DNA of 33,599 bases from positions 383,748-417,346 of the forward strand of contig NZ_BMIJ01000007.1 of NCBI RefSeq assembly GCF_014641945.1. The letters are read 5' to 3'. The notes under the pieces were generated by a model. That model was not told the origin of the DNA. It made no database searches and saw nothing but the letters and a program-made list of their open reading frames with translations. This document shows, piece after piece, positions 8,184-17,176 of this stretch. Position numbers and translations under genes: made by a program. Each line of letters opens with the position of its first letter. The first letter of the stretch is position 1. The DNA is from Marinobacterium zhoushanense (GTDB taxonomy: Bacteria; Pseudomonadota; Gammaproteobacteria; Pseudomonadales; Balneatricaceae).

Positions 8184-8885
8184 ATGACTGCATCGCAACA
8201 GCGACCGATACTGGTGATAGAGGATGACCGCCATATCGCCGCACTGGTCAAGACCTATCTCGAGCATGAGGGGTTCCAGGCATCGGTCGCCACCGATGGC
8301 GAACAGGGCTTGGCCGCGGCGCTGGAACAACAACCCCGGCTGGTGATTCTGGATCTGATGCTGCCGAGGCTGGATGGCTGGGAGGTGTGCCGTCGTCTGC
8401 GTGCCGATTCCGATGTGCCGGTACTGGTGCTGAGCGCTCGCGGTGAGGAGGTGGACCGGGTGATGGGGTTTTCCATCGGTGCCGATGACTATGTGGTCAA
8501 GCCCTTCAGTCCTCGCGAGTTGATGGAGCGAGTCAAGGCGATACTGCGCCGGGCGGAGCGCACCGAGGTAGCCGACACTGCTCTGTTACATCAGGGGGAG
8601 TTGAGCCTGGACCGGGAGACCCATGAAGCGCGGCTGGTAGAGCGCGAGCTGTCGCTGACGCCGACAGAGTTTCGCTTGCTCGAGGTATTGATGGCGCATC
8701 CCGGAAGGGTTTACTCCCGCTCGGCGCTGTTGAATCAGATCAACCAGCATGGCGAGGTGGTGGTTGAGCGGGTGATCGATGTGCACGTGGGCAAACTCAG
8801 GCGCAAGATCGAAACCGACAGCACGCATCCGCACTACATAGAGACGGTGAGAGGGATAGGCTACAGGTTCAATCCCCAAGCCTGA
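8184..8885 (+). CDS. OmpR/PhoB-type response regulator (BaeR-like)
   Basis: 233 residues. The receiver domain (about 7-120) has the acidic pair EDD (13-15), phospho-acceptor Asp57 in LVILDLMLPRLDGWE, LSA and KPFSPREL. The C-terminal winged helix has LSLTPTEFRLLEVLMAHPGRVYSRSALLNQI, VIDVHVGKLRRKI and ETVRGIGYRF. It is a DNA-binding transcription factor paired with the kinase that starts 20 bp downstream. Sequence style resembles BaeR, but signal and regulon cannot be read from sequence. The adjacent exported gene and the efflux genes further right are candidate targets by proximity only. Confidence 0.93.
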   Translation: MTASQQRPILVIEDDRHIAALVKTYLEHEGFQASVATDGEQGLAAALEQQPRLVILDLMLPRLDGWEVCRRLRADSDVPVLVLSARGEEVDRVMGFSIGADDYVVKPFSPRELMERVKAILRRAERTEVADTALLHQGELSLDRETHEARLVERELSLTPTEFRLLEVLMAHPGRVYSRSALLNQINQHGEVVVERVIDVHVGKLRRKIETDSTHPHYIETVRGIGYRFNPQA

Positions 8886-8905
8886 CCCGGCCGCTGGAGG
8901 CTGTT

Positions 8906-10063
8906 ATGCACAATCGTCTGTTGTGGCGCCTTTTCGCGATCAATGCCGTGATCATCGCCACGGTGATCCTGGTGGTCTGGTTGGCAGTCGATTATCTGGC
9001 CGCCAGCTACTTCATGGTGCTGATGGATGAGTACCATATCTCGCCCGACGACGCGAACGCGCTGTTTCTCGACTCCATCCACCGCTACCTGATCTGGGGC
9101 AGCCTGCTGGCGTTCGCGCTCTCGCTATTGCTCAGTGTGCTGCTGACTCGGCGGGTTCTGCGTCCGCTGTCGCGCATGGCGGAGGTGACCCGCCGTGTCG
9201 CCGCAGGTGATTACAGTGCCAGGGTGGGGTTGGAGGGGGATGACGAGATCGCCCGGCTGGGGCAGGCGTTTGATCGGATGACCGCCGCCCTGGCGCGGTT
9301 GGAGCATCAGCGTGAGCAGATGGTGGCCGACGCGGCCCACGAGTTGCGCACACCGCTGAGCAATGTTCAGGGCTACCTGGAAGCGATGCGCGACGGCGTC
9401 ATCCAGCCATCGGAGGAGGTGTGGTCGATGCTGCTGGGTGAAGTGCAGAGGCTGACCAAACTGGCCGAGTCGCTGCTCGATCTGGCCCGTGCCGATGCCG
9501 CCCGCAGCGATCTGCATCTGCAAGCGGTATCGTTAACGGCGATGGTGGAGGAAGCGCTGGAGCTGGGACGTCCAATGCTGGAGGCGCGCGGCATCCGGGT
9601 CGAGTGCGCGCTATCGAAAGAGGCTGACCGGGTGTACGCCGATCCCGACAAGCTACATCAGGTGCTGCGCAACCTGATCGAGAACGCCGGTCATTACGCC
9701 ACTGAAGGTGGACGGTTGCAGATCAGCCTCAGTCGGCAGCGGGAGTTTGCGCTGCTCAGCCTGCGTAATGATGGCCAGACCTTTACCGCCGAGGATGCAC
9801 CCTACGTATTTGAACGCTTCTTTCGTGCCGACCGTTCGCGGGCGAGGGGCAAGGGGGTCGCGGGAGTCGGTCTGGCGATCGTCAAAGAGCTGGTTGAGGC
9901 GCAGGGTGGTGAGGTCGGTGCACGGGTGGGCGACGGGCAGACCGAGCTATACCTGACGCTGCCGTTGCTGCCCTCTACCTCGACCGCGACTGAGCGTACC
10001 TCGACCGCGACTGAGCGCGAGGCGTTGAGCCTGATCGATAACAGAACGCCGCAGGCTCGCTGA
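8906..10063 (+). CDS. Sensor histidine kinase partner of the upstream regulator
   Basis: 385 residues. Two membrane helices (about 9-31 and 61-81) enclose a sensor loop of only about 30 residues, suggesting sensing within or at the membrane. HAMP (about 82-134) is followed by HisKA with His145 in ADAAHELRTPLSN, then the ATPase domain with N box NLIENAGHYA, a degenerate G1 (LRNDGQTF instead of V.D.G.G), FERFFRADRSR and G2 GVAGVGLAIVKELV. The last 30 residues are low-complexity (STSTATERTSTATERE) and arise from a tandem DNA repeat at 9977-10018. GGAGG lies 8-9 bp before the ATG. Confidence 0.93.
   Translation: MHNRLLWRLFAINAVIIATVILVVWLAVDYLAASYFMVLMDEYHISPDDANALFLDSIHRYLIWGSLLAFALSLLLSVLLTRRVLRPLSRMAEVTRRVAAGDYSARVGLEGDDEIARLGQAFDRMTAALARLEHQREQMVADAAHELRTPLSNVQGYLEAMRDGVIQPSEEVWSMLLGEVQRLTKLAESLLDLARADAARSDLHLQAVSLTAMVEEALELGRPMLEARGIRVECALSKEADRVYADPDKLHQVLRNLIENAGHYATEGGRLQISLSRQREFALLSLRNDGQTFTAEDAPYVFERFFRADRSRARGKGVAGVGLAIVKELVEAQGGEVGARVGDGQTELYLTLPLLPSTSTATERTSTATEREALSLIDNRTPQAR
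9977..10018 (+). repeat. 21-bp tandem duplication near the 3' end of the sensor kinase gene
   Basis: Two adjacent 21-bp units (9977-9997 and 9998-10018) begin ACCTCGACCGCGACTGAGCG and differ only in the last base (T versus C). Being in frame, they add seven residues (STATERT-like) to the disordered C-terminal tail after the ATPase domain. Confidence 0.95.
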
Positions 10064-10196
10064 AGAGCTTTACCGTTTGTTTACATAGCCTTTAACCAAG
10101 CTTTATCCGCATTGATTAATCTCTGAAGTGAAAGCTGTCTTTCCTGCAAACACTCTTAATGACTGGGCGAGATATACCCGTCCGGGGAGGTTGATC

Positions 10197-10652
10197 ATGT
10201 TAACCCGGTTGTTCTCTTCACTGTTTATCAGCTTGATGTTGCTGCTTCCGGCGCTCGCCGAGGCCGGGCAGCCCAACTTCATGCCCTCGGTCTGGGGCGA
10301 TGGCATGCTCTGGGGTACCAAGGGCACCACCGAACTGCCGGCGCCGACCGACCGTAACGTGCAGTCGTTCGATGCCCTGTACGTAATCATCAACAACCCC
10401 GATGCGGTCCAGTTCCCGGTATCGGAAGCGGCGCCGGGTAACCCCGCCTACAATGGGGGGCGCTGGTTTACCCATACGGTGATGTGGACGGAGGAGGGGT
10501 TGGAGGCCCACGATCCGGTGCCCGTGCTGACCTCCTACGAGGATATTCTCTTTCACGAGAGTCTGGGGCATCTGTTGATCGTATCCGGCAGTTTTGACGG
10601 GGGGCCGGCACCCTACTTTCAGTGCCCGCTGCTGCCGGTGCTGGCGTATTGA
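10197..10652 (+). CDS. Small exported protein of unknown function
   Basis: 151 residues; family not recognised. The N-terminus is a typical Sec signal peptide (LTRLFSSLFISLMLLLPALAEA, cleavage near residue 23), so the product is probably periplasmic. The mature part has no cysteine until the C-terminal PYFQCPLLP and contains VWGDGMLWGTKGTTELPAP, FDALYVIINNPDA, YNGGRWFTHTVMW and HESLGHLLIV. ATG 10197 is preceded by GGGGAGG. It follows the kinase gene by 133 bp on the same strand and ends before a strong terminator, so it may form a unit with the two-component system or be its target (inference). Confidence 0.75.
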   Translation: MLTRLFSSLFISLMLLLPALAEAGQPNFMPSVWGDGMLWGTKGTTELPAPTDRNVQSFDALYVIINNPDAVQFPVSEAAPGNPAYNGGRWFTHTVMWTEEGLEAHDPVPVLTSYEDILFHESLGHLLIVSGSFDGGPAPYFQCPLLPVLAY

Positions 10653-10692
10653 TCGGATGAGCGTTTAACGCTGAGTCTTGATCGACAGGTAG

Positions 10693-10728
10693 AAAAGAGC
10701 AGACCGGCGGTTGCCGGTCTGCTCTTTT
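10693..10728. terminator. Strong bidirectional terminator
   Basis: A 16-bp perfect stem, AAAAGAGCAGACCGGC with GCCGGTCTGCTCTTTT, and a GGTT loop. A- and T-runs on both sides let it serve both the rightward exported-protein gene and the leftward pntB, which ends 10 bp away. Confidence 0.94.
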
Positions 10729-10737
10729 GGCATGCGA

Positions 10738-12150
10738 TTACTCGCTGAGGGCTTTCAATACCGCATCCACACTGTCCTTGGCATCGCCGAACAGCATACG
10801 GGTGTTCTCCTTGTAGAATAGCGGGTTGTCCACCCCGGCGTAGCCGGTGCTCATGCCGCGCTTGAGCACGATGGTGGTCTTGCCGTTCCACGGCTCCAGT
10901 ACCGGCATACCGGCGATCGGGCTGTCGGGTACTTCCTGTGCCGCCGGGTTGACGATGTCGTTGGCGCCGATGACGATGGAGACATCCACCTTCGGGAAAT
11001 CCTCGTTGATCTCGTCCATTTCGTAGACGATATCGTAGGGCACCTTGGCTTCGGCCAGCAGCACGTTCATATGCCCCGGCATACGCCCAGCCACCGGGTG
11101 GATACCGAAGCGCACGTTGACACCTTTCTCCTTCAGCTTCTTGCTGATCTCAAACACCGTGTGCTGGGCCTGGGCCACCGCCATGCCATAGCCGGGCAGG
11201 ATCATCACCTCTTTGGCGTGGGACAGCAGATCGGCCACCTCCTCGGCCTGAATCGGCTTGATATCCGCTTCACTGCCGGCAGGGCCAGCGGCACCGCCTG
11301 TGCTCTTGTTGCCACTGCTCTTGGAACCAAAGCCGCCAAGGATGACGTTGAGGAACTTGCGGTTCATCGCCCTGCACATGATGTAGCTGAGGATCGCACC
11401 ACTGGAGCCGACCAGGGCACCGACCACGATCAGCAGGTCGTTACCGAGCATGAAGCCCATCGCCGCCGCCGCCCAGCCGGAGTAGCTGTTGAGCATCGAC
11501 ACGACGACCGGCATGTCGGCACCGCCGATGGCGACGACCATGTGCACACCGAATACCAGCGCGATCAGGGTCATCAGCGCCAGAGCGACGAAACCGCCCT
11601 CCGGGGCCGCCGCCACGTACTCGAAGCAGAACCAGATCGCCAGCAGGCCAAGGCCGGCGTTGAACAGGTGGCGGCCCGGCAGCTGCAGCGGCTTGCCGCT
11701 GATCTTGGCAGAGAGCTTCAGGTAGGCGCAGACCGAACCGGAGAAGGTCATGGCGCCGATCAGGATGCCGAGATAGGTTTCGGTGGCGTGGATCGCCTGC
11801 TCGACCGGGGTCATGGTGGCACCATGATCCAGCGCGTTGGCCCAGCCGACGAAGACGGCGGCCATACCCACCAGACTGTGCAGGATGGCGACCAGCTCCG
11901 GCATCTGGGTCATCTCGACCTTCTTCGCCAGGTACCAGCCGATGGCGCCACCGGCGACGATACCGCCGATCAGGAACACCTGGTTCTGGGTGACCAGACC
12001 GATGATGGTGACCAGCAACGCCAGGCCCATGCCGAGCATGCCGTAGAAGTTGCCGCGCCGGGCGCTCTCCTGGTGGGCGAGCCCACCGAGGGCCATGATA
12101 AACAGCGCGCTCGCTGCGATGTATGAAACTGTGATGATGCCTGCATTCAT
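10738..12150 (-). CDS. pntB: NAD(P) transhydrogenase subunit beta
   Basis: 470 residues. PntB forms the second half of the proton-translocating membrane transhydrogenase that couples the proton gradient to NADPH formation. The first about 260 residues are a run of hydrophobic helices; the C-terminal domain III binds NADP(H), with ILPGYGMAVAQAQHTV, GIHPVAGRMPGHMNVLLAEA.VPYD, VIGANDIVNPAAQ, SPIAGMPVLE and KRGMSTGYAGVDNPLFY. A glycine/serine-rich linker with SSGNKSTGGAAGPAG joins the two. pntA ends 12 bp upstream. Confidence 0.97.
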   Translation of the reverse strand: MNAGIITVSYIAASALFIMALGGLAHQESARRGNFYGMLGMGLALLVTIIGLVTQNQVFLIGGIVAGGAIGWYLAKKVEMTQMPELVAILHSLVGMAAVFVGWANALDHGATMTPVEQAIHATETYLGILIGAMTFSGSVCAYLKLSAKISGKPLQLPGRHLFNAGLGLLAIWFCFEYVAAAPEGGFVALALMTLIALVFGVHMVVAIGGADMPVVVSMLNSYSGWAAAAMGFMLGNDLLIVVGALVGSSGAILSYIMCRAMNRKFLNVILGGFGSKSSGNKSTGGAAGPAGSEADIKPIQAEEVADLLSHAKEVMILPGYGMAVAQAQHTVFEISKKLKEKGVNVRFGIHPVAGRMPGHMNVLLAEAKVPYDIVYEMDEINEDFPKVDVSIVIGANDIVNPAAQEVPDSPIAGMPVLEPWNGKTTIVLKRGMSTGYAGVDNPLFYKENTRMLFGDAKDSVDAVLKALSE

Positions 12151-12162
12151 GCTGACGGCTCC

Positions 12163-13725
12163 TTATTTCCTGAACATCCGCAGCATGCGCTGGGTGACGG
12201 CGAAGCCGCCGACGATGTTGATACTGGTGATGAACACCGCCAGCGTGGCCAGGATTACCACCAGCGGACTGTCGCTGGAGATCTGGATCAGGGCGCCGAT
12301 GACGATGATGCTACTGATGGCGTTGGTCACGCTCATCAACGGCGTGTGCAGCGAGTGCGATACACCCCAGATCACCATGTAGCCGATGAAGCAGGAGAGC
12401 ACGAACACGGTCAGGTGACCGATGAACTCCGGCGGCGCCACGGAGCCCAGACCGAACAGGGCCAGACCAGCCAGTGCCAGTGGCACCAGGAACGCCAGCG
12501 GATGGGCTGGTTTGGGCTCGGCTTTCGCCATCTGCGCCTTGGCCTTGGCGCCGATATCAGCCTTCGGCGCTACGGACAGGCGCGGTGCCGGTGGTGGCCA
12601 GGTGATCTCGCCCTCCTTGACCACGGTGGCACCGCGGATCACCTCGTCCTCCATGTTCACGACGATCTCGCCGTTCTTCTCCGGGCAGAGGTCGGTGAGC
12701 AGGTGACGCAGGTTGGTGGCATAGAGCTGGCTCGACTGCGCCGCCAGACGGCTGGGCAGGTTGGTGTAGCCGATCAGGGTGACGCCGTGCTTGACCACCA
12801 CCTTGTTGGCTTCGGTCAGCTTGCAGTTACCGCCGGCTTCGGCGGCCAGGTCGACAATGACGCTGCCCGGCTTCATGTTGGCGACCATGCGCTCGGTGAT
12901 CAGCTCCGGCGCCGGCTTGCCCGGGATCAGCGCGGTGGTGATGATGATATCCACCTCGGCCGCCTGGGCGGCGAACAGGTCCATCTCCGCCTTGATGAAC
13001 TCGGGGCTCATGGTCTTGGCGTAGCCGCCGGTCCCTGCACCATCTTCTTCGGGGAAGTCGAGCATCAGGAACTCGGCGTCCATGCTCTCGACCTGCTCCT
13101 TCACTTCGGGGCGGGTATCAAAGGCACGCACGATGGCGCCCATGCTTTTGGCGGCGCCAATGGCGGCAAGACCTGCGACACCGGCGCCGATCACCAGCAC
13201 CTTGGCCGGGGGGATCTTGCCGGCGGCGGTGATCTGACCGGTGAAGAAGCGGCCGAAATGCTGCGCGGCTTCCACAACGGCGCGATAGCCGGCGATATTG
13301 GCCATGGAACTCAGCGCATCCATCTTCTGCGCACGGGAGATACGCGGCACGCTGTCCATCGCCAGCGCGGTGACGCCACGCTCGGCCAGGGCCTGGAGTT
13401 TCTCCGGGTTCATCGCCGGGTAGAGGAAGCTGATCAGGGTCTGGCCCGGCTTCATCAGTTCGACGCCGTAGAAGCCCAGCTCAGGGTGCTCGATAGGCGG
13501 GCGAACATGCAGGATGATGTCTGAGTTGTGCCAGATATCACGCGGATCTTCGACGATCTCGACACCGGCTCTGCGGTACTGTTCATCATCGAAGCTGGCG
13601 GCCGCACCGGCCTGGGATTCGATCGCCAGGGTGAAACCGAGCTTCTGCAACTGGGTGGCGACCTCAGGGGTCAGCGCGACGCGCTTCTCTCCCTCTTCGA
13701 TCTCCTTGGGGACACCTATTCGCAT
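12163..13725 (-). CDS. pntA: NAD(P) transhydrogenase subunit alpha
   Basis: 520 residues, the undivided alpha subunit as in E. coli (510). Domain I binds NAD(H): MRIGVPKEIEEGEKRVALTP, VLVIGAGVAGLAAIGAAKSMGAIVRAFDTRPEVKEQVESM (Rossmann fold about residues 170-215), DIIITTALIPGKPAP and SVIVDLAAEAGGNC. An alanine- and lysine-rich linker follows, then about four C-terminal membrane helices. The start ATG 13725 lies downstream of a 338-bp gene-free stretch that should hold the promoter. Confidence 0.97.
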   Translation of the reverse strand: MRIGVPKEIEEGEKRVALTPEVATQLQKLGFTLAIESQAGAAASFDDEQYRRAGVEIVEDPRDIWHNSDIILHVRPPIEHPELGFYGVELMKPGQTLISFLYPAMNPEKLQALAERGVTALAMDSVPRISRAQKMDALSSMANIAGYRAVVEAAQHFGRFFTGQITAAGKIPPAKVLVIGAGVAGLAAIGAAKSMGAIVRAFDTRPEVKEQVESMDAEFLMLDFPEEDGAGTGGYAKTMSPEFIKAEMDLFAAQAAEVDIIITTALIPGKPAPELITERMVANMKPGSVIVDLAAEAGGNCKLTEANKVVVKHGVTLIGYTNLPSRLAAQSSQLYATNLRHLLTDLCPEKNGEIVVNMEDEVIRGATVVKEGEITWPPPAPRLSVAPKADIGAKAKAQMAKAEPKPAHPLAFLVPLALAGLALFGLGSVAPPEFIGHLTVFVLSCFIGYMVIWGVSHSLHTPLMSVTNAISSIIVIGALIQISSDSPLVVILATLAVFITSINIVGGFAVTQRMLRMFRK

Positions 13726-14063
13726 CTGTCTCTACTCTCTTGAGTCAAATTGAAAATCCGCTTTGCCGTGCGCCGGGTGAGGCGCGTAGCTATCGATGCT
13801 GCGTATTCTGTTGGCCATTCGGGGACCTTGCTACGGCCTGAAAGTCTGAATCAGGCGGTACAAAGGACCTGTTCTGTAGCGAAAGCCGTCAATACTGGAG
13901 CCGCATTGTAGGGAGAACGAAGCGTGAAAACCTTTCTAGGAACGCCTTGCACCTACGCTGCTTCGGCATTTCAGACGTTTATTCGACATTAGTCTATATG
14001 AAATATTTTTCCTATGGGGTTCTGGCGGAGTTCGATGGAGCGGCGGGGAGGAGGGTTTGAGCG
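13726..14063. other. 338-bp gap upstream of pntA
   Basis: No convincing reading frame, tRNA or strong hairpin was seen. Both flanking genes are on the minus strand, so this holds the pntA promoter and the 3' untranslated region of the permease gene. The AT-rich part near 13980-14010 has promoter-like composition, but no clear -35/-10 pair can be assigned. Confidence 0.6.
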
Positions 14064-15257
14064 CTATTCACTCTGTAGCGCTGTAACGGGATTCAGTCTG
14101 GCGGCCTGTCGAGCCGGCAGCACCCCAGCCAACAATCCGACAGCGGCGGATAAGCCCAGCGCCAGCAGCAGGAACAGGGGGCTGATCTGGATCGGCAATG
14201 CGGGAATGGCCAGCGCCAGCAAACCGAGTGAAAGTGCCGAGAGCAGCAGTCCGGCGATGCCGCCGGCAAGCGCCAGCAGCATCGCTTCGCTCAGAAACAG
14301 CAGCAGTACCTGGCGTGAGGTGGCCCCGAGCGCACGCAACAGCCCAATCTCGCTGCGCCGCTCACGTACCGTGGTGACCATGATGGTGAGGATGCCGATG
14401 GCACCGACCAGGAGGGAGATACCGCCCAGTCCGCCGACCGCCAGAGTCAGGATACCGAGAATGCGGTCCAGGCTGGCCAGCATCTCGTCCTGGGTGATGA
14501 TGGTGAAGTCCTCGCCGCCGTGGCGGGCGATTAGTCGGGCGCGGATACGCTCGGCCATCGCCTGCGCCGTCGTCGCCGCCTGGTAGGTGACATCCACCTC
14601 CATCAGTCCGGCCCGGTTGAACAGATTCAGTGCGCGATCGATGGGGATATAGACGATATCGTCCAGGTCGAAACCGAGCATCTGCCCCTTCTCCTCCATC
14701 ACGCCGACCACCCGATAGCGCTCGCCGCCGACACGGATGAACTGACCCAGCGGGTTGGCTTCGCCGAACAGTTCATTGCGCACCTTGTGGCCGAGTACGG
14801 CATAGGGCTGGGAGTAGCCGGCGCTCGAGGGCAGAAAACGGCCGAGCACCACGTTGAAACGCCAGGCGGCAGCAGCGTCCGGCCCGGTGCCGAGAATATC
14901 GGTGTGGCGCACGCGGTTGCCGTACTCGATGGCACCAGCACCCTGGACAATCGGCACCACATGGATAGCGTAGGGCAGGGAGCGAAAGCTGTGTGCGTCT
15001 TCGAGGCTGATTGGACGGGTACTGGAGAGAATGCTGCCCAGGCCGCCGGTCTGGGTCTTGCCCGGGGTCACGGCGACGATACGGCTGCCGAACTGGGAAA
15101 AGTTTTCCAGCACATAGAGGCGTACGCCCTCGCCCAGGGTGGTCAACATCATCACCGCGGCGATACCGATGGCGATGCCAAGAATGGTCAACAGTGAGCG
15201 CATCCTGCCGGCACTGAGCGTACCCAGGGTCAGGCGTAGATAGTCTTGGCTAAGCAT
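14064..15257 (-). CDS. MacB/FtsX-type ABC transporter permease (second)
   Basis: 397 residues. One N-terminal membrane helix (about 20-40), a large periplasmic MacB-type domain (TPGKTQTGG, ILGTGPDAAAAWRFNVVLGRFL, RVVGVMEEKG) and three C-terminal helices with the FtsX signature VRERRSEIGLLRALGATSRQVLLLFLSEA and a final LPARQAARLNPVTALQSE. It is last in the HlyD-ATPase-permease-permease run and overlaps the previous permease by eight bases. It probably pairs with its paralogue as a heterodimeric type VII ABC exporter or mechanotransmission pump; the substrate is unknown. Confidence 0.92.
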   Translation of the reverse strand: MLSQDYLRLTLGTLSAGRMRSLLTILGIAIGIAAVMMLTTLGEGVRLYVLENFSQFGSRIVAVTPGKTQTGGLGSILSSTRPISLEDAHSFRSLPYAIHVVPIVQGAGAIEYGNRVRHTDILGTGPDAAAAWRFNVVLGRFLPSSAGYSQPYAVLGHKVRNELFGEANPLGQFIRVGGERYRVVGVMEEKGQMLGFDLDDIVYIPIDRALNLFNRAGLMEVDVTYQAATTAQAMAERIRARLIARHGGEDFTIITQDEMLASLDRILGILTLAVGGLGGISLLVGAIGILTIMVTTVRERRSEIGLLRALGATSRQVLLLFLSEAMLLALAGGIAGLLLSALSLGLLALAIPALPIQISPLFLLLALGLSAAVGLLAGVLPARQAARLNPVTALQSE

Positions 15258-16467
15258 CCCGTACCTCGCCTCTCAAGGCCAATACCGGGGCCATGCGCGC
15301 GGCACGTCGGGCCGGCAGCCAGGCGAACAGGGTGGCGACGCCGAGCGCGATCACCAGGCTGCCGCTCAGTGCCCAGAACGGCACCGATACCGGGAACTGG
15401 GGCCAGATGCTGTGTCCCAGCCAGAGCAGGGCGTAGCCGGAGGCGATGCCGAGCAGTGCGCCCAGTGCCGACAGCATCAGCGCCTCGCTGAGAAACAGCA
15501 GGCGCACCAGGTTGGCGCTGGCACCGAGCGCCTTGAGCAGACCGATCTCGGCGGTACGCTGGCTGACGCTGATCAGCGTGATGTTCATGATCAGGATACC
15601 GGCCACCACCAGGCTGATTGCGGCGATGGCGCCTACCGACAGGGTCAACAGATGCAGAATGTCGGAAAAAGCGCCGAGCAGCGCATCCTGGGTGATCAGG
15701 GTGATGTCGCGCTCGCCGCCGTGGCGCTGCTGCATCAACTCGAGGACGCGCTGCCGGGCACCGTCGAACGAGGCGCCCGGGCGCACCTTGAGCAGCACGC
15801 GGAACATCCCCTGGGTATTGAAGATTTGCTGCGCCGAGGCTACCGGCAGGATCACCTGGTTACTGACATCCATCCCCAGCGACTCGCCGCGATCCTCGAC
15901 GATGCCGATGACGCGGAAACGGCGGTCGCCGACCCGTATCCACTCACCGAGCGCGGGCGCAGTGCCGAACAGAATATCGCGCACCTCCGGGCCGATGACA
16001 CAGACCGACCCGGCCTGCTCCAGCGGCGCCTGAGGCAAGGCCTGCCCCTGCTGCATGCTGAGCTGGCGCAGGTCGAAAAAGCGTGCACTGGTGCCCAGGG
16101 TCAGAATCTCGCGGTTGCGCCCGCCCACGTAGACCTGGGCGTTACCGACGATCAATGGTGCCACCATCTCGATCTCGGGCAAACGCTCCAGCGCCGCGAC
16201 ATCCTCCAGTGTGATGTCGCGGGTGCCCTCTCCGGTCAGCGGTGGCAAGCCGCCGGTGGTCTCCTTGCGTCCCGGCAGCATGATCAGGGTATCCTGGCCG
16301 AGCAGGGAAAACTCCTCCAGCACGAAGCGCCGTGCTCCTTCGCCAAGACCGGTAAGCAGCAGCACTGCCGCGACGCCGACCGCGGTGGCGAGCAGGATCA
16401 TCAGGGTGCGGAACCACTGCCGCAGCAGCAGGTGCAGGTTGAACTGGATCAGGTCAGCGAGGCGCAT
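15250..16467 (-). CDS. MacB/FtsX-type ABC transporter permease (first)
   Basis: 405 residues, same architecture as the following permease: an N-terminal helix at about 19-41, a periplasmic domain (LPGRKETTGGLPP, TLGTSARFFDLRQL, RVIGIVEDRGESLGMDVSNQVILP) and three C-terminal helices with VSQRTAEIGLLKALGASANLVRLLFLSEA and WLPARRAARMAPVLALRGE. The start overlaps the end of the ATPase gene by 14 bases, indicating translational coupling. The two permeases look like an ancient duplication. Confidence 0.92.
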   Translation of the reverse strand: MRLADLIQFNLHLLLRQWFRTLMILLATAVGVAAVLLLTGLGEGARRFVLEEFSLLGQDTLIMLPGRKETTGGLPPLTGEGTRDITLEDVAALERLPEIEMVAPLIVGNAQVYVGGRNREILTLGTSARFFDLRQLSMQQGQALPQAPLEQAGSVCVIGPEVRDILFGTAPALGEWIRVGDRRFRVIGIVEDRGESLGMDVSNQVILPVASAQQIFNTQGMFRVLLKVRPGASFDGARQRVLELMQQRHGGERDITLITQDALLGAFSDILHLLTLSVGAIAAISLVVAGILIMNITLISVSQRTAEIGLLKALGASANLVRLLFLSEALMLSALGALLGIASGYALLWLGHSIWPQFPVSVPFWALSGSLVIALGVATLFAWLPARRAARMAPVLALRGEVRDA

Positions 16468-17176
16468 CGGCCCTGTCCGGTTCGCTGTCGGTGACGTTAC
16501 CGTCGCCGTTGGTTTCGCGGATCAGCGCACCATCCTGCATCCACAGTCGGCGTCGGGCGCGGCCGCCCATGGCCGGGTCGTGGGTCACCACCAGCAGGGT
16601 GATCCCTTCGCCGTTGAGCTCCTCCAGCAGCGAGATCACTTCGCCACTGGCGTGGCTGTCCAGGTTGCCGGTGGGCTCGTCGGCCAGTAACAGGGCGGGG
16701 CGGCGAATGACCGCGCGGGCGATGGCGACCCGCTGACGCTGGCCGCCGGAGAGCTGGTGCGGGTGGTGCGTGGCGTGATGCTCCAGGCCCAGACGTTCGA
16801 GCAGTTCGTCCACCCGGGGGCGACGTTCGCGCGGCGCTACGCCGGTCAGGATCAACGGCAGCTCGATATTCTCGCGGGCGCTGAGCCGGTCGATCAGGTG
16901 GTAGGCCTGGAACACGAAACCGATACGCTGGTTGCGTACCTTCGCGCGCTGCTCCTCGTTGAGTGCGCCCATCTCCTGCTCCTCCAGCCAGTAGCGGCCG
17001 CTGTCCGGCGTGTCGAGCAGACCGAGCATGTTCAACAGCGTCGACTTGCCCGAGCCGGAGGGGCCCATCACCGACAGGTAGTCGCCGGCGTCGATACGCA
17101 GGTCGAGATGGTCGAGCGCGTGCACGCTCTCACCGCCGAGGTGGTAGGTCTTGCACAGTTGCTCGAGACGGATCAT
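16454..17176 (-). CDS. ABC transporter ATP-binding protein (MacB/LolD type)
   Basis: 240 residues. All nucleotide-binding motifs are intact: Walker A GPSGSGKSTLLN, Q-loop in FVFQAYHLIDRLSARENIELPL, signature LSGGQRQRVAIARA, Walker B LLLADEPTGNLD and H-loop VVTHDPAMG. The subfamily drives periplasmic shape changes (MacB, LolCDE) rather than membrane translocation. It works with the two permeases downstream and the membrane-fusion protein upstream, whose gene overlaps it by four bases. The C-terminal tail after residue 220 is charged and unlike the family core. Confidence 0.94.
   Translation of the reverse strand: MIRLEQLCKTYHLGGESVHALDHLDLRIDAGDYLSVMGPSGSGKSTLLNMLGLLDTPDSGRYWLEEQEMGALNEEQRAKVRNQRIGFVFQAYHLIDRLSARENIELPLILTGVAPRERRPRVDELLERLGLEHHATHHPHQLSGGQRQRVAIARAVIRRPALLLADEPTGNLDSHASGEVISLLEELNGEGITLLVVTHDPAMGGRARRRLWMQDGALIRETNGDGNVTDSEPDRADAPR

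Noticed and set aside
11071..13524. Long plus-strand frames (11071-12126 and 12346-13524)
   Set aside because: Shadows of pntB and pntA; composition is His/Gly/Asp-rich noise and no ribosome site is present.
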